This document shows, piece by piece, positions 1 through 11,392 of a DNA stretch of 64,000 nt (position 1 is its first letter; each line of letters begins with the position of its first letter). The translations under genes were made by a program, and so were the position numbers. The stretch lies in NCBI GenBank assembly GCA_002559145.1, contig NTXX01000006.1, positions 18,413 through 82,412 on the forward strand. Direction: 5' to 3'. Origin of the DNA: Bacillus sp. AFS006103. GTDB taxonomy: Bacteria > Bacillota > Bacilli > Bacillales > Cytobacillaceae. Under the pieces are notes generated by a model. That model did not search any database and was not told the origin of the DNA. It worked only from the letters and a program-made list of their open reading frames with translations.

Positions 1-2
1 CA

Positions 3-386
3 AAGGAAATGAAGGCGGTCGAGTATGAAGCCCTGGAAGGTGCGGAGCCTTTTAAAAATGTGAAGATTTTCAACGGTACTAAGGAATTGACGGATGCTGA
101 CCGCGTGTTGATATTCACCCGTTATTCTATGGATGAGACTGCGCTTGAGGTGGCGAGGCAGCTTCGGGAAAAGGCGATTCCGTTTGTGGCGGTGACTACC
201 TCGGTTCCTGAGGGTGAGGAATTGCTTGAATTAGCGGATGTTGTGATAGATATGCGATTGACGAAAGGCTTGCTTCCGGATGATGAAGGAAATCGCTATG
301 GATATCCGTCATCGATGGCAGCGTTATTTGTTTATTACGGCTTGAAATTTACTATTGAGGAGATTTTAGCTGAATATGAAGAGTAA
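3..386 (+). CDS. ywjG: YwjG-like DUF2529 protein, C-terminal part
   Basis: The reading frame is open to the left edge, so the 5' end lies outside the window and the ATG at 9 is probably internal. The visible ~127 residues have an SIS-like, nucleotide-sugar-isomerase-type pattern: LIFTRYSMDETALEVARQL, then a strand VPFVAVTT-like stretch and a DVVIDMRL motif. This matches the DUF2529 family (B. subtilis YwjG, about 170 aa), which lies next to pyrG in Bacillus, as it does here. The function is not established. It ends with TAA immediately followed by a terminator hairpin and is convergent with pyrG. Family assignment is from recalled similarity and gene order. Confidence 0.8.
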   Translation, partial: KEMKAVEYEALEGAEPFKNVKIFNGTKELTDADRVLIFTRYSMDETALEVARQLREKAIPFVAVTTSVPEGEELLELADVVIDMRLTKGLLPDDEGNRYGYPSSMAALFVYYGLKFTIEEILAEYEE

Positions 387-412
387 ACAGGGTGCCGAGC
401 CCTGTTTTTTTA
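386..412 (+). terminator. Rho-independent terminator of ywjG
   Basis: Stem AACAGGG / CCCTGTT with a 7-nt loop, followed by a T run. It begins in the stop codon of the ywjG-like gene. Confidence 0.85.
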
Positions 413-467
413 TTGCCCTGGATTATTTCCCGGGGGGTATTCTTTGGAAGGTACGACTTTGGGAGAG

Positions 468-572
468 TTTTATACAATTTTGGGGTCCTTTTGTTCATTT
501 TTCGAATCGATTAATACAAATTTTATATACTTTTGTTCATTTTTTGAGGGGTTTTGTACAATAAGACAATAT
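468..572. repeat. Five-unit 21-bp tandem array (TTTTGTTCATTT family)
   Basis: Units start at 468, 489, 510, 531 and 552, exactly 21 bp apart. Units 1, 2, 4 and 5 begin TTTTATACA, TTTTGTTCA, TTTTGTTCA and TTTTGTACA; unit 3 (ATTAATACA) is degenerate. The remaining ~10 bp of each unit are variable. The array fills the gap between the convergent genes ywjG and pyrG. A rightward ORF across it (376-564) has no ribosome binding site and is not taken as a gene. Confidence 0.75.
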
Positions 573-622
573 TTGGAAACCTATGCCAGTAATTATGCGA
601 AACCGGCTTGTTGATTTAACAT

Positions 623-664
623 CAAAAAATAAAAAAACAGGACCAGCCGACTAGACTGGTCCTG
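623..664 (-). terminator. Rho-independent terminator of pyrG
   Basis: Read leftward: stem CAGGACCAG / CTGGTCCTG followed by a long T-rich tract, immediately after the pyrG stop codon. Confidence 0.9.
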
Positions 665-674
665 CCCAACTATC

Positions 675-2285
<1,611 letters not shown>

Positions 2286-2367
2286 TTATACAGTTTGTAC
2301 ATTATTCAGTTGGTTTAAGGGTTTTTGTAAAAAAATATTTTCCTTACGCTCGAATAAAATTTTGAAC

Positions 2368-2403
2368 AATAAAAAACGCCCGCCTACTTTTGGTAGGGAG
2401 CGT
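2368..2403 (-). terminator. pyrG leader attenuator hairpin
   Basis: Read leftward: ACGCTCCCTAC - loop - GTAGGCGGGCGT followed by TTTTTTATT, about 40 nt after the transcription start and well upstream of the pyrG start codon. The 5' strand carries GCTCCC. In the established B. subtilis pyrG mechanism, G residues added by reiterative transcription at low CTP pair with such a C/U-rich strand and prevent termination. Both parts of that mechanism are present here. Confidence 0.85.
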
Positions 2404-2436
2404 AATTGTAAGTAAATAACGTATCGTCCTTTTTAA

Positions 2437-2479
2437 GGAGCCCAAAAAAGATTCTACAAGGGCACGACAAAAAAGTCAA
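2437..2479 (-). promoter_or_regulatory. pyrG sigma-A promoter with GGGCTCC start
   Basis: Leftward -35 TTGACT (2474-2479), a 17-bp spacer, -10 TAGAAT (2451-2456), then 7 nt to GGGCTCC (2443-2437). GGGC is the initially transcribed sequence used for CTP-sensitive G slippage in B. subtilis pyrG. Confidence 0.88.
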
Positions 2480-2484
2480 GTCGA

Positions 2485-3060
2485 TTAATCTTTTTCGACA
2501 TCTTCCTCTTCATCAAATACTTCTTCTTCCTCAAGATCATCATCGAGGTCATCATCTTCTTCATCTAAGTCAATTTCAAGCTCATCCTCAATGACGTCAT
2601 CATCATCGTCATCATCAAACTCATCCACTTCGTCGATATCCAGATCCTCTTCATCATCAAGCAGATCATCTTCATCGTCAAAGTCATCAAAGTCATCCTC
2701 AATCTCATCCACGTCATCGAAGTCTTCGAGTTCTTCTTCATCGACAACCTTCTTCGCCTTTTTCTTCTTAGGTTTCACAACTGTGACAACTTCCTCCTCA
2801 GCTGTATCAACTGGATACCAAACACGAAGTCCCCAGCGATTGCTTCCTAATGAAAGGAAACGGCCATCCACATTGATGTCGGTATAAAACTGTGCGAGTC
2901 TTGATTGAATCTCTTGCTCAGAAATCCCTGCCGCCTTCTTAATTTCCTTTACTAAATCACCAAAGGCGATCGGTTGTTTACTATTTTTCAAAAATTCAAA
3001 AGCCATTTCCATAAATGAAAACTCTTGTAATTCCTCTTTTGAGTATTGTGCTAAACTCAA
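2485..3060 (-). CDS. rpoE: RNA polymerase delta subunit
   Basis: Accessory subunit of Gram-positive RNA polymerase that speeds polymerase recycling and sharpens the response to initiating NTPs. Residues 1-90 form the folded HARE-HTH-type domain (EEFSFMEMAFEFL ... GRFLSLGSNRWGLRVWYP). The rest is a disordered tail that is almost entirely Asp/Glu, the family hallmark. A GTG at 3069 lies directly against the GGAA ribosome binding site, so a TTG at 3060, with 8-nt spacing from AAGGAAG, is preferred (191 aa). A Ser-rich ORF on the other strand is a shadow of the acidic tail. Confidence 0.95.
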   Translation of the reverse strand: MSLAQYSKEELQEFSFMEMAFEFLKNSKQPIAFGDLVKEIKKAAGISEQEIQSRLAQFYTDINVDGRFLSLGSNRWGLRVWYPVDTAEEEVVTVVKPKKKKAKKVVDEEELEDFDDVDEIEDDFDDFDDEDDLLDDEEDLDIDEVDEFDDDDDDDVIEDELEIDLDEEDDDLDDDLEEEEVFDEEEDVEKD

Positions 3061-3245
3061 TTTGGGCACTTCCTTTCTCTATTTAACACTCTTAAATGAG
3101 TGATTAACGGACCTATCAAGACCGTTGAATTCATATAAACTTGAGAATTGTCCAGCTCTAGCGCCAAACGGACTTTTCCTTTAAAAAATACATATTCTTC
3201 ATTATAAACAAATTCTTCCGGTTTATGCTAGTGCTATCCGTTGTT

Positions 3246-3443
3246 TCACTTGAATTTTTGCGGATGAGCCTTTTCACTATCATTTTTCTCGGCATGCTTC
3301 AGCTTTTTCATCTCCTTCATAGATATCACTAGAAAAAAGATTGCTAGCAGCAGAAACGAGATTGCACCTAACTGACGTTGATAGAGATAATTTAATGGCC
3401 AGGCACAAACAATTAAAACCAACAAAATATGAGTTAACTTCAT
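3246..3443 (-). CDS. Small two-helix membrane protein, unknown function
   Basis: 65 residues. Two hydrophobic segments (about residues 5-20 and 27-43, containing LGAISFLLLAIFFLVIS) are followed by a charged Lys/Glu-rich tail. AGGTGAG stands just before the ATG. It lies alone between icmF and rpoE, on the same strand. I do not recognise a family. The ribosome binding site and the clean membrane topology support a real gene. Confidence 0.6.
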   Translation of the reverse strand: MKLTHILLVLIVCAWPLNYLYQRQLGAISFLLLAIFFLVISMKEMKKLKHAEKNDSEKAHPQKFK

Positions 3444-3544
3444 TTGCTCACCTGCCCAAATCTCTCGGAATATGTACGCTAAATCATTATATAAGATTCA
3501 CGCAAAATTTAATATCTCATAAAAAAAGATTTATTACAAAAATT

Positions 3545-3587
3545 GGTGTCAGGGACCATGTGAAATATTCACATGGTCCCTGACACC
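3545..3587 (-). terminator. Perfect 43-bp palindrome, GTGTCAGG family, likely icmF terminator
   Basis: Twenty-base arms beginning GGTGTCAGGGACC and ending GGTCCCTGACACC around a 3-bp centre. It sits 5 bp past the icmF stop; leftward it is followed by AATTTTTG. It is a variant of the GGTGTCAGGCACC hairpins seen elsewhere in the window. Confidence 0.65.
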
Positions 3588-3592
3588 CTATT

Positions 3593-6500
3593 TTACATAT
3601 TCCGTCTATATTGTCCGCCCACTTCATAGAGGGCTCTTGTTATTTGCCCGAGGCTGGCGACCTTTACGGTTTCCATTAATTCCCCAAAAATATTGCCATT
3701 GTTGACAGCTGCTGCTTTCAAGCGCTTCAACGCTTCCCCGGAAACTGCTGCATGACTTTCTTGGAAGGACTGTAAATTATGAATCTGCAATTCCTTCTCC
3801 TCATAAGATGCACGGGCGATTTCCATATTATTGACATCTTCCGCAGACGGAGGATTCGGGTTCAAATACGTATTCACGCCAATAATCGGTAATTCACCGG
3901 TATGCTTTTTCATTTCATAATACATCGATTCATCTTGAATTTTACCGCGCTGGTACTGCGTTTCCATCGAACCGAGCACACCGCCGCGATCATTCAAGCG
4001 CTCAAACTCTTGTAACACCGCTTCCTCAACCAAGTCCGTTAACTCCTCGACAATAAACGAACCTTGGAGTGGATTTTCATTTTTCGATAAGCCATGCTCT
4101 TTGGTAATAATCATCTGAATCGCCATCGCCCGACGGACCGATTCTTCGGTTGGCGTCGTAATGGCTTCATCATAGGCATTTGTATGGAGGGAATTACAGT
4201 TATCTTGCAGGGCCATTAACGCCTGCAGTGTCGTCCGGATATCATTAAAATCTATTTCCTGAGCATGGAGCGAACGGCCAGACGTCTGAACATGATACTT
4301 CAATTTTTGGCTGCGCTCATTGGCACTGTATTTATTGCGCATCACCGTTGCCCAAATCCTCCGTGCCACACGGCCGATGACCGTATACTCTGGATCCAAA
4401 CCATTCGAGAAGAAGAACGACAGGTTCGGCGCAAAATCATCAATCTTCATGCCGCGACTTAAATAATACTCCACATACGTAAAGCCATTCGACAACGTAA
4501 ATGCTAGCTGAGAAATCGGATTCGCTCCTGCTTCGGCAATATGATAACCGCTGATCGAAACGGAATAGTAATTGCGGACTTGATGGTCAATGAAATATTG
4601 CTGAATATCGCCCATCATCCGCAGTGCAAATTCCGTCGAAAAAATACATGTATTTTGGCCTTGATCTTCTTTTAAAATATCAGCTTGGACCGTACCGCGC
4701 ACCGTCTGCAGTGTATAAGCACGCACTTCAGCAAACTCCTCAACGGTTAACACGCGGCCAAGCTCTGCTTCTTTCCGCTGTACCTGTTGATCAATCGCCG
4801 TATTCATAAACATCGCTAAAATAATCGGTGCCGGTCCATTAATCGTCATCGACACTGATGTGGACGGATGGCAGAGGTCAAAGCCGTCATATAACTTTTT
4901 CATATCATCCAACGTACATACGTTAACACCGCTTTCGCCAATTTTCCCAAAAATATCCGGGCGATAATCAGGGTCTGACCCGTACAATGTCACCGAGTCA
5001 AATGCGGTACTTAACCGTTTTGCCGAATCATCCTTCGATAAGTAATGGAAGCGGCGGTTCGTCCGCTCCGGTGGCCCTTCTCCAGCAAACTGCCGTTTCG
5101 GATCCTCACCTTCCCGTTTGAATGGGAATACCCCAGCTGTATATGGGAACGCACCCGGGACGTTTTCCTCGTACACCCAACGCAGAATTTCACCATAATC
5201 CTTATACTTAGGCAGTACCACTTTTGGAATATCGAGGCCTGATAAACTTTTTGATCGTAACACCGTAATAATTTCTTTATCACGGATTCTCGTCACAAAC
5301 TTATCACCCGAATACGCTTCCCTTGTTTTAGACCATCCATCAAGAATCTTTCGTGATTCAGGTGTCAGTCGCGCTTCAGTTTCTTGCTTGACCGATTCTA
5401 ACGCCGCAATCACTTCCGGCTGCTCCTTAACCGCTTCGATCGCCCCTTCTAACTGGAATAACCTCCGGGCAATATCCGCTTGTTCCTCCGCCTTCTTATG
5501 ATAACCGCGCACCGTTTCTGATATTTCCCGTAAATAATAACGTCGGTCCGTCGGGATAATCACGTTCTGCTTTTCAACCAGCGCATTTTTACTAAAAGAA
5601 GTCAACCAGCCCGTGCCCATTTTGTCATTCACTTTTTCAACAAGTGCCGCGAACAACGCATTCGTGCCCGGGTCATTAAACTGGCTCGCAATCGTCCCAT
5701 AGACCGGCATCTCATCAATTTCTTTTTCAAACAGCATATGGCTGCGCTGGTACTGCTTTTGCACCTGACGCTTCGCATCCTCTGAGCCCTTACGCTCAAA
5801 CTTATTGATGACAATCAAGTCGGCAAAATCAATCATATCAATCTTTTCAAGCTGTGATGGCGCCCCAAATTCACTCGTCATCACATACAAAGACACATCA
5901 CAAATCTCAGTGATTTCCGCATCGCCCTGGCCAATCCCGCTTGTCTCGACAATCACGAGGTCAAAACCGGCTGCTTTCGTAACAGCGACTGCATCGTTGA
6001 TTGCCAGCGATAATTCACTTTTTGAATGCCGAGTCGCCAGAGAACGCATATATACATTTGGCGAGAAAATTGCATTCATTCGAATCCGGTCCCCGAGCAA
6101 AGCACCGCCTGTCTTTTGCTTCGTCGGGTCGACCGACAGAATCGCCACTTTTTTATCAGGCAATTCGTTGATAAAACGGCGGATCAATTCATCCGTTAAT
6201 GAACTTTTCCCGGCCCCGCCTGTTCCCGTGATTCCAACGACCGGAATCCTCTTCTCCAGTGACTTCACTTGGTCGAGTACCTGCTCAACCGTGGCCGCCG
6301 CCTCGTTCCGTTTATCCACGTGAAGCTCGGCCAAAGTGATCAACTTCGCGACCGCATTGACATCACCCGTCGGCAGCTTCTCCATTTGTTCCGCCACATC
6401 AAGCGGCACCGTCGCAAAATCGCACTCTTCCAACATCCGGTTAATCATCCCCTGCAGTCCCATCCTGCGGCCATCCTCAGGTGAGAAAATCCACGAAATC

Positions 6501-6841
6501 CCGTACTCATGGAGCTCATCAATTTCGCGTGGGATAATGACCCCGCCACCGCCGCCAAAAATGCGGATGTTTGGCGCACCCTTTTCTTTTAGCAAATCAT
6601 ACATATATTTAAAGTACTCGACATGTCCGCCTTGATACGAAGAGATCGCAATCCCTTGGACGTCCTCCTGAATCGCCGCGTTCACAACCTCCTCGACCGA
6701 GCGATTATGACCAAGGTGAATGACCTCCGCCCCGCTCGCCTGCAGAATCCGCCTCATAATATTGATCGAAGCATCGTGCCCGTCAAACAAACTTGAAGCA
6801 GTGACAAAGCGAATATGATGTTTCGGCTGATAATTCCCCAT
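3593..6841 (-). CDS. icmF: Fused isobutyryl-CoA mutase
   Basis: Coenzyme B12-dependent interconversion of isobutyryl-CoA and n-butyryl-CoA (and related branched acyl-CoAs), with a built-in G-protein chaperone. 1082 residues, the usual IcmF size. Order: B12-binding domain (residues 1-~130, FDGHDAS with the base-off His), MeaB-like GTPase (~150-400, P-loop GTGGAGKSS), linker, then the mutase TIM barrel (~560-1080, [28 protein letters not shown]). The start at 6841 has GGGGGAGA 5 bp upstream. The frame stays open to 7009, but that stretch is a copy of the 145-bp repeat and not protein. It works with the adjacent acyl-CoA dehydrogenases. Confidence 0.95.
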   Translation of the reverse strand: MGNYQPKHHIRFVTASSLFDGHDASINIMRRILQASGAEVIHLGHNRSVEEVVNAAIQEDVQGIAISSYQGGHVEYFKYMYDLLKEKGAPNIRIFGGGGGVIIPREIDELHEYGISWIFSPEDGRRMGLQGMINRMLEECDFATVPLDVAEQMEKLPTGDVNAVAKLITLAELHVDKRNEAAATVEQVLDQVKSLEKRIPVVGITGTGGAGKSSLTDELIRRFINELPDKKVAILSVDPTKQKTGGALLGDRIRMNAIFSPNVYMRSLATRHSKSELSLAINDAVAVTKAAGFDLVIVETSGIGQGDAEITEICDVSLYVMTSEFGAPSQLEKIDMIDFADLIVINKFERKGSEDAKRQVQKQYQRSHMLFEKEIDEMPVYGTIASQFNDPGTNALFAALVEKVNDKMGTGWLTSFSKNALVEKQNVIIPTDRRYYLREISETVRGYHKKAEEQADIARRLFQLEGAIEAVKEQPEVIAALESVKQETEARLTPESRKILDGWSKTREAYSGDKFVTRIRDKEIITVLRSKSLSGLDIPKVVLPKYKDYGEILRWVYEENVPGAFPYTAGVFPFKREGEDPKRQFAGEGPPERTNRRFHYLSKDDSAKRLSTAFDSVTLYGSDPDYRPDIFGKIGESGVNVCTLDDMKKLYDGFDLCHPSTSVSMTINGPAPIILAMFMNTAIDQQVQRKEAELGRVLTVEEFAEVRAYTLQTVRGTVQADILKEDQGQNTCIFSTEFALRMMGDIQQYFIDHQVRNYYSVSISGYHIAEAGANPISQLAFTLSNGFTYVEYYLSRGMKIDDFAPNLSFFFSNGLDPEYTVIGRVARRIWATVMRNKYSANERSQKLKYHVQTSGRSLHAQEIDFNDIRTTLQALMALQDNCNSLHTNAYDEAITTPTEESVRRAMAIQMIITKEHGLSKNENPLQGSFIVEELTDLVEEAVLQEFERLNDRGGVLGSMETQYQRGKIQDESMYYEMKKHTGELPIIGVNTYLNPNPPSAEDVNNMEIARASYEEKELQIHNLQSFQESHAAVSGEALKRLKAAAVNNGNIFGELMETVKVASLGQITRALYEVGGQYRRNM

Positions 6842-6860
6842 CGTTCTCCCCCTTTTTAGA

Positions 6861-7006
6861 AAAGCGCAAGTGCGCCCGTTTAGCGGCGTATGGACTGGAG
6901 CTCTCCGACTGAGATAAAGGAAACACGGAGAGCGAGAGCGATCCGATGTTGACTTATCGTAGGGAGAAGAGCGAAGTACACTAGCCGCTGGGCCGCTTGC
7001 GCTAGA
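6861..7006 (+). repeat. 145-bp interspersed element, copy A
   Basis: Starts AAAGCGCAAGTGCGCCCG and ends GGGCCGCTTGCGCTAGA, so the ends are inverted repeats. The body includes TAGCGGCGTATGGACT, GAGATAAAGGAAACACGGAG and TTGACTTATCGTAGGG. Copies B (8935-9080, inverted) and C (25614-25755) share the same order of blocks. No protein is encoded, although the icmF frame happens to run through it. Confidence 0.85.
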
Positions 7007-7076
7007 CATTATTTAATTAAACGAGAAAGCATTTTATACCAATGAACTCCATTAACGGTTCGCCACTTAGCCAGCA

Positions 7077-7718
7077 TTACGACCTTGCTTGGCTGGTCGA
7101 TTGAATGCCGTGAAATAACTGCTCGGTTTGTAGTTCAATATATTCATCCAGTGTATATAACTTTTGCAGTGCCCAGCGCCGAAAGGCCCACATTTGTCCC
7201 TTGACAATAATGTTATGGGAAATCAATTCGATCTGTTTTTCAGATAGCTGCAGCTCACCATTTTCCACACAGCGGGCGATCAGACTCTCAAACATCGCCG
7301 CCATTTCGAATTCCTTTTTTAAAACATAGGGAAGAGCGTCCTTTGTCAGTGATTTAGCTTCCTGATACATGACAAGTACTTCATCCTGCATCTCATCCAC
7401 GACACGGAAATAATGCCCCACCCCTAGCTTCAGACTAGAAAGGGTGCCGATGTTCTGCTGAAGGTCCTCCTCGAGGCGTTCACGAACATGATCGTAGATA
7501 CTGTCACAGACGAGATAAAGCACGTCTTCCTTGGAGCGGATGTATTCGTAAAGGGTCCCAATGCTAAAACCGGCCGCTTTAGCGATTTCCCTTGTTGTTG
7601 TCCGGTGGAATCCTTTTTCCTTAAAAAGGGTGACGGCCCCTTTGATCATTTGATCACGCCTTTTCTGGATCAAGCGTTCATCCTTTACAGAAGCCAGTAC
7701 TTCCCGTTTTTTCATCAT
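7077..7718 (-). CDS. TetR/AcrR family regulator
   Basis: 213-residue repressor-type protein. The N-terminal helix-turn-helix (residues ~20-65) contains MIKGAVTLFKEKGF, TTREIAKAAGFSIGTLY and EYIRSKEDVLY, typical of TetR; the C-terminal ligand domain is divergent. It begins 12 bp after the acdA stop behind AAGGCGG, so it is cotranscribed with acyl-CoA dehydrogenase and probably senses an acyl-CoA. It resembles fatty-acid regulators such as FadR in context, but orthology is not proven. Its target may be the TGAAYGCTC palindromes at 12638 and 15005. Confidence 0.88.
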   Translation of the reverse strand: MMKKREVLASVKDERLIQKRRDQMIKGAVTLFKEKGFHRTTTREIAKAAGFSIGTLYEYIRSKEDVLYLVCDSIYDHVRERLEEDLQQNIGTLSSLKLGVGHYFRVVDEMQDEVLVMYQEAKSLTKDALPYVLKKEFEMAAMFESLIARCVENGELQLSEKQIELISHNIIVKGQMWAFRRWALQKLYTLDEYIELQTEQLFHGIQSTSQARS

Positions 7719-7730
7719 TCTCTAACCGCC

Positions 7731-8870
7731 TTATTTCGTGATCATCCGTGAGATAACAAGACGTTGAATTTCTTGCGTGCCCTCGTAGATTTGCGTGATT
7801 TTTGCATCGCGCATAAAGCGCTCGACTGGATAATCCTTCGTATAGCCGTAACCGCCAAAGACTTGAACCGCTTCGGTTGTCACCTTCATCGCCGTATCGC
7901 CGGCAAACAACTTCGACATGGCCGATTCTTTGCCGTACGGCAGACCTTGTGACTCCAGCCACGCCGCTTGATAGGTTAATAATCTGGCCGCCTCAATCCC
8001 TGTTGCCATATCGGCAAGCTTAAAGCCGATGCCTTGATTGGCTAGGATTGGTTTGCCAAATTGGTGGCGTTCCTTCGCATAATCTGCCGCCGCGTCAAGC
8101 GCACCTTGTGCAATCCCGACCGCTTGGGCTGCGATGCCGTTGCGGCCGCCGTCAAGGGTCATCATCGCCACCTTAAAGCCTTCGCCTTCTGCGCCGAGTC
8201 TGTTTGCAACGGGAACCCTGCAATCTTCAAAAATAATTTCCGTGGTTGGTGAGGAACGAATGCCGAGTTTCTTTTCTTTTTTTCCAACCGAGAAGCCTGG
8301 GAAGTCGCTTTCGACGATAAAAGCAGTCGTGCCCTTTTGTTTACTTGTTGGATCGGTTAGCGCAAACACGACATAAATGTCAGCCACACCGCCATTTGTA
8401 ATAAATATTTTCGAACCGTTCAGGACGTAGTGATCACCCTCTAAGCGAGCGGTCGTTCTCATCCCGCCGGCATCAGAACCGCTGCCGGGCTCTGTTAAGC
8501 CATAAGCACCAATTTTCGTTCCTTCTGCTAATGGGCGCAAATAGGTTTGCTTTTGTTCTTCATTTCCGAATTTGTAAATCGGCCAGCCGGCTAAGGAAGT
8601 GTGGGCTGACAGCATCACGCCTGTCGATGCGTCCACACGGGACAATTCTTCGACGGCAATACAGTAAGCAAGAAAATCGCTGCCAATCCCGCCGTATTCT
8701 TCCGGCCACGGAATTCCGGTTAAGCCAAGCTCCGCCATTTTGTCAAAAATCTCGCGGTCAAAGCGCTCTTCCTCATCCCGCTCGGCTGCGGTCGGTGCGA
8801 CCTCATTGCGTGCAAAATCACGAACCATTTTCCGAATCATTTCATGTTCTTCAGATAATTTAAAGTTCAT
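7731..8870 (-). CDS. acdA: Acyl-CoA dehydrogenase
   Basis: FAD enzyme that introduces the 2,3 double bond into acyl-CoA in beta-oxidation or branched-chain acyl-CoA breakdown, passing electrons to ETF. 379 aa, full length. Signature [16 protein letters not shown] (flavin/substrate site) near residue 125 and the C-terminal IYEGTQEIQ segment; the catalytic Glu is expected in the [13 protein letters not shown] to YEGT region. GGGGGAC precedes the ATG. The B. subtilis counterpart acdA is linked to fadF and rpoE, as here. The exact chain-length preference cannot be read. Confidence 0.93.
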   Translation of the reverse strand: MNFKLSEEHEMIRKMVRDFARNEVAPTAAERDEEERFDREIFDKMAELGLTGIPWPEEYGGIGSDFLAYCIAVEELSRVDASTGVMLSAHTSLAGWPIYKFGNEEQKQTYLRPLAEGTKIGAYGLTEPGSGSDAGGMRTTARLEGDHYVLNGSKIFITNGGVADIYVVFALTDPTSKQKGTTAFIVESDFPGFSVGKKEKKLGIRSSPTTEIIFEDCRVPVANRLGAEGEGFKVAMMTLDGGRNGIAAQAVGIAQGALDAAADYAKERHQFGKPILANQGIGFKLADMATGIEAARLLTYQAAWLESQGLPYGKESAMSKLFAGDTAMKVTTEAVQVFGGYGYTKDYPVERFMRDAKITQIYEGTQEIQRLVISRMITK

Positions 8871-8934
8871 TTCAAGTCCCCCTATTTGAATGAAAGTATA
8901 TTAAAAAAGATTAAGATTTGAACTTAGATTGCTG

Positions 8935-9080
8935 TCTAGCGCAAGCAGCCCAACGGCTAGTGTACTTCGCCCTTTTCCCTACGATAAGTCAAGCACGGAT
9001 GCGCTATCGCTCTCCGTGTTTCCTTTATCTCAGTCAAAGGGCTCCAGTCCATACGCCGCTAATCGGGCGCTTCCGCTTTT
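8935..9080 (-). repeat. 145-bp interspersed element, copy B (inverted)
   Basis: Reverse complement of the copy A layout, beginning TCTAGCGCAAGCAGCC and ending GGGCGCTTCCGCTTTT. It lies between acdA and mmgC, so copies A and B flank the acdA-tetR pair as an inverted repeat. Confidence 0.85.
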
Positions 9081-9082
9081 CT

Positions 9083-10213
9083 TTATAAATGCTTACTGAT
9101 CACAATCCGTTGAATTTCACTGGTACCTTCATAAATTTCGGTAATTTTGGCATCGCGGAAATAGCGCTCGACTGGATAATCCTCAGTGTATCCGTAGCCG
9201 CCGAAGACTTGAATCGCTTCGGTTGTGACCTCGACTGCTGTTTTGGTCGCGAATAATTTCGCCATTGATGCCTCTAGCGTACATTTCAGGCCATGGGTTC
9301 GAAGGTAGGCAGCACGATAGACTAACAGTTTCGCAGCTTCTACACTGGTCGCCATGTCCGCAAGCTTAAAACCAATTCCTTGTTGGCGGGCGATAGGTTT
9401 GCCAAATTGCTGACGGTCCATTGCATACGTGGTTGCGGTGGACAGCGCAGCCTCGGCGATCCCGAGTGCTTGGGTGGCTATCCCGATGCGGCCGACATCA
9501 AGGTTGGCCATCGCGATTTTAAAACCTTCGCCTTCCGCACCGAGCAGGTTCTCTATTGGGACATGCATATCTTCGAAGGTGAGCTGAACGGTTCTTGATC
9601 CATGCAGACCCATTTTCTTCTCATCCTTACCGACGATAAAACCAGGGGTATTTTTTTCAACAATAAACGCGGAAATCCCCTTGCTGCCCAGTTCTGGATT
9701 CGTTTTTGCAAAAACAATATAAACATCGGCCTCGCCGCCGTTCGTGATGAACACCTTCGAGCCGTTGATGACGTAATGATCGCCCTTCTTAACCGCACGT
9801 GACTTTAAGCTGGCTGCATCTGAACCGGAGCTCGGCTCGGTTAAGCAAAATGCCCCGAGGTACTCCCCTGACGCAAGCTTCGGTACGTACTTGTTCTTCT
9901 GTTCTTCGGTGCCAAAATAGACAATCGGATTCGTGCAGACCGAGGTATGGACAGACAAAATCACTCCAACCGTCGCACTGACTTTGGATAGCTCATTAAT
10001 GGCAATAATATAGGAGGTGAAGTCCATTGCAGACCCGCCGTATTTTTCCGGTACAGGAATCCCCATCAGGCCAAGTTCGCCCATTTTACGGAGGATTTCA
10101 CGCGGGAATTCTCCTCTTTCCATATTTTCAATAAATGGCGCAATTTCATTGTTGGCAAAATCGCGAACCATTTTCCGCATCATTTCTTGCTCTTCGGTGA
10201 ATGTCAGATTCAT
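9083..10213 (-). CDS. mmgC: Acyl-CoA dehydrogenase (MmgC type)
   Basis: Second FAD-dependent acyl-CoA dehydrogenase, paralogous to the downstream acdA. 376 aa from the ATG at 10213, which has AGGGGAG 6 bp upstream; the longer frame to 10264 has no comparable site. Motifs: [34 protein letters not shown] and [10 protein letters not shown]. In B. subtilis, mmgC follows mmgA and mmgB in the mother-cell metabolic operon; the same order is seen here (mmgA-mmgB-mmgC leftward). Substrate probably short-chain or branched acyl-CoA (inference). Confidence 0.92.
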   Translation of the reverse strand: MNLTFTEEQEMMRKMVRDFANNEIAPFIENMERGEFPREILRKMGELGLMGIPVPEKYGGSAMDFTSYIIAINELSKVSATVGVILSVHTSVCTNPIVYFGTEEQKNKYVPKLASGEYLGAFCLTEPSSGSDAASLKSRAVKKGDHYVINGSKVFITNGGEADVYIVFAKTNPELGSKGISAFIVEKNTPGFIVGKDEKKMGLHGSRTVQLTFEDMHVPIENLLGAEGEGFKIAMANLDVGRIGIATQALGIAEAALSTATTYAMDRQQFGKPIARQQGIGFKLADMATSVEAAKLLVYRAAYLRTHGLKCTLEASMAKLFATKTAVEVTTEAIQVFGGYGYTEDYPVERYFRDAKITEIYEGTSEIQRIVISKHL

Positions 10214-10289
10214 GGTGGTCTCCCCTTTGGAGGAATGTAATATCGTGGTACTCATCATCATCACGACCCCTTTTTCGAAGAAACTAAGT

Positions 10290-11141
10290 TTATTGGTATG
10301 TATAAAAGCCGCGTCCTGTTTTCTTACCGAGCCAGCCTGCTTTTACATATTTGCGAAGAAGCGGGCACGGACGGTATTTGTCGTCGCCAAAGCCCTGGTG
10401 AAGCGTTTCCATAATATAAAGACAAGTATCTAAGCCGATAAAGTCTGCCAAGGTTAACGGCCCCATTGGGTGGTTCATGCCGAGCTTCATCACTTCGTCG
10501 ATCGCTTCCTTCGTGGCTACACCCTCGTAAACCGTATATATCGCTTCGTTAATCATTGGCATGAGAATCCGGTTTGAAACAAAACCGGGGAAGTCGTTGA
10601 CTTCAACGGGTACCTTGCTTATGGTTTTTGTCATATCTTCAATGACTTGGTACACTTCGTCAGCCGTCGCAAGCCCTCGGATAATTTCGACGAGCTTCAT
10701 GACTGGGACGGGATTCATGAAATGCATACCGATGACTTTTTCCGGACGCTTGGTTGCCGCCGCAATTTCGGTGATAGGCAGTGATGAGGTATTGCTTGCT
10801 AGAATTGTATGAGCTGGGGTAATTTCATCGAGTTGGGCAAAGATGTTTGTTTTAATAGCCATATTTTCAACGGCCGCTTCAATGACGAGGTCGACATCAC
10901 TGGCATCCTTAAGGTTGGTGGAAGTAGTGATATTACCGAGAATGTCCTGTTTTTGCTCTTCCGTGAGGCGTCCTTTGTCAACGTTCCGTGTTAGTAGTTT
11001 ATTGATTCCGGCATAGCCGCGTTCCACAAATTCGGGCTTTAAATCATTTAAGATGACCTTGTAACCGGCCTGGGCACATACTTGAGCAATCCCGGAGCCC
11101 ATTTGACCGGCACCGATGACCATAAGCTTTGAAATCTTCAT
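10290..11141 (-). CDS. mmgB: 3-hydroxybutyryl-CoA dehydrogenase
   Basis: NAD(P)-dependent oxidation of 3-hydroxyacyl-CoA to acetoacetyl-CoA. 283 aa from the ATG at 11141, which has GGAGGGG upstream; the ORF start at 11171 has none. Rossmann motif [13 protein letters not shown] at the N-terminus, catalytic [16 protein letters not shown], then [14 protein letters not shown] and the C-terminal domain [12 protein letters not shown]. It lies between mmgA and mmgC. A strong hairpin precedes its ribosome binding site. Confidence 0.94.
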   Translation of the reverse strand: MKISKLMVIGAGQMGSGIAQVCAQAGYKVILNDLKPEFVERGYAGINKLLTRNVDKGRLTEEQKQDILGNITTSTNLKDASDVDLVIEAAVENMAIKTNIFAQLDEITPAHTILASNTSSLPITEIAAATKRPEKVIGMHFMNPVPVMKLVEIIRGLATADEVYQVIEDMTKTISKVPVEVNDFPGFVSNRILMPMINEAIYTVYEGVATKEAIDEVMKLGMNHPMGPLTLADFIGLDTCLYIMETLHQGFGDDKYRPCPLLRKYVKAGWLGKKTGRGFYTYQ

Positions 11142-11157
11142 TTTTTCCCCTCCGTAG

Positions 11158-11190
11158 CAAGGTCGGAACAAGTCCGACCTTGATTTTTTT
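11158..11190 (+). terminator. Hairpin in front of mmgB, terminator-like on + strand
   Basis: CAAGGTCGGA - ACAAG - TCCGACCTTG, ten perfect pairs, followed on the + strand by ATTTTTTT. No rightward gene ends here. On the leftward transcript it is a 5' stem-loop next to the mmgB ribosome binding site, so it may stabilise mRNA or stop antisense transcription. Confidence 0.6.
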
Positions 11191-11225
11191 ATACTTTTTT
11201 ACTTTGGTGATTTTTCAAAAATGAC

Positions 11226-11351
11226 TTTTGTTGAATTTCAAAGATGCATTGTGCAAATTTCACCAAGTTTTGTTCAATTCTTAATAGGTTTTGTGTATTT
11301 TTTTAATTGTTTTGTACAAAAATCAACGTGTTTTGTACAATTAGCCAATAT
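11226..11351. repeat. Six-unit 21-bp tandem array (TTTTGTACAA family)
   Basis: Units start at 11226, 11247, 11268, 11289, 11310 and 11331. Five begin TTTTGT and one CATTGT; the next bases tend to CAA, then about ten variable bases. The period is exactly 21 bp throughout. It lies between mmgA and mmgB and contains no convincing ORF. Confidence 0.85.
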
Positions 11352-11392
11352 ATGGATAATCCTCACAGTCTTTTAAACTTGAAAACTATTAA

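Noticed and set aside
376..564. 62-aa ORF after ywjG
   Set aside because: Runs through the terminator and the 21-bp array, with no ribosome binding site of its own.
2591..2887. Ser-rich protein opposite rpoE
   Set aside because: Mirror image of the Asp/Glu codons of the delta subunit tail.
6842..7009. 56-residue N-terminal extension of IcmF
   Set aside because: The stretch is mostly repeat copy A, has unlike composition and lies upstream of a perfect ribosome binding site for the ATG at 6841.
7007..8934. Composite transposon between repeat copies A and B
   Set aside because: The enclosed genes are acyl-CoA dehydrogenase and TetR, no transposase is present and the repeats are only ~145 bp; kept as possible inversion only.
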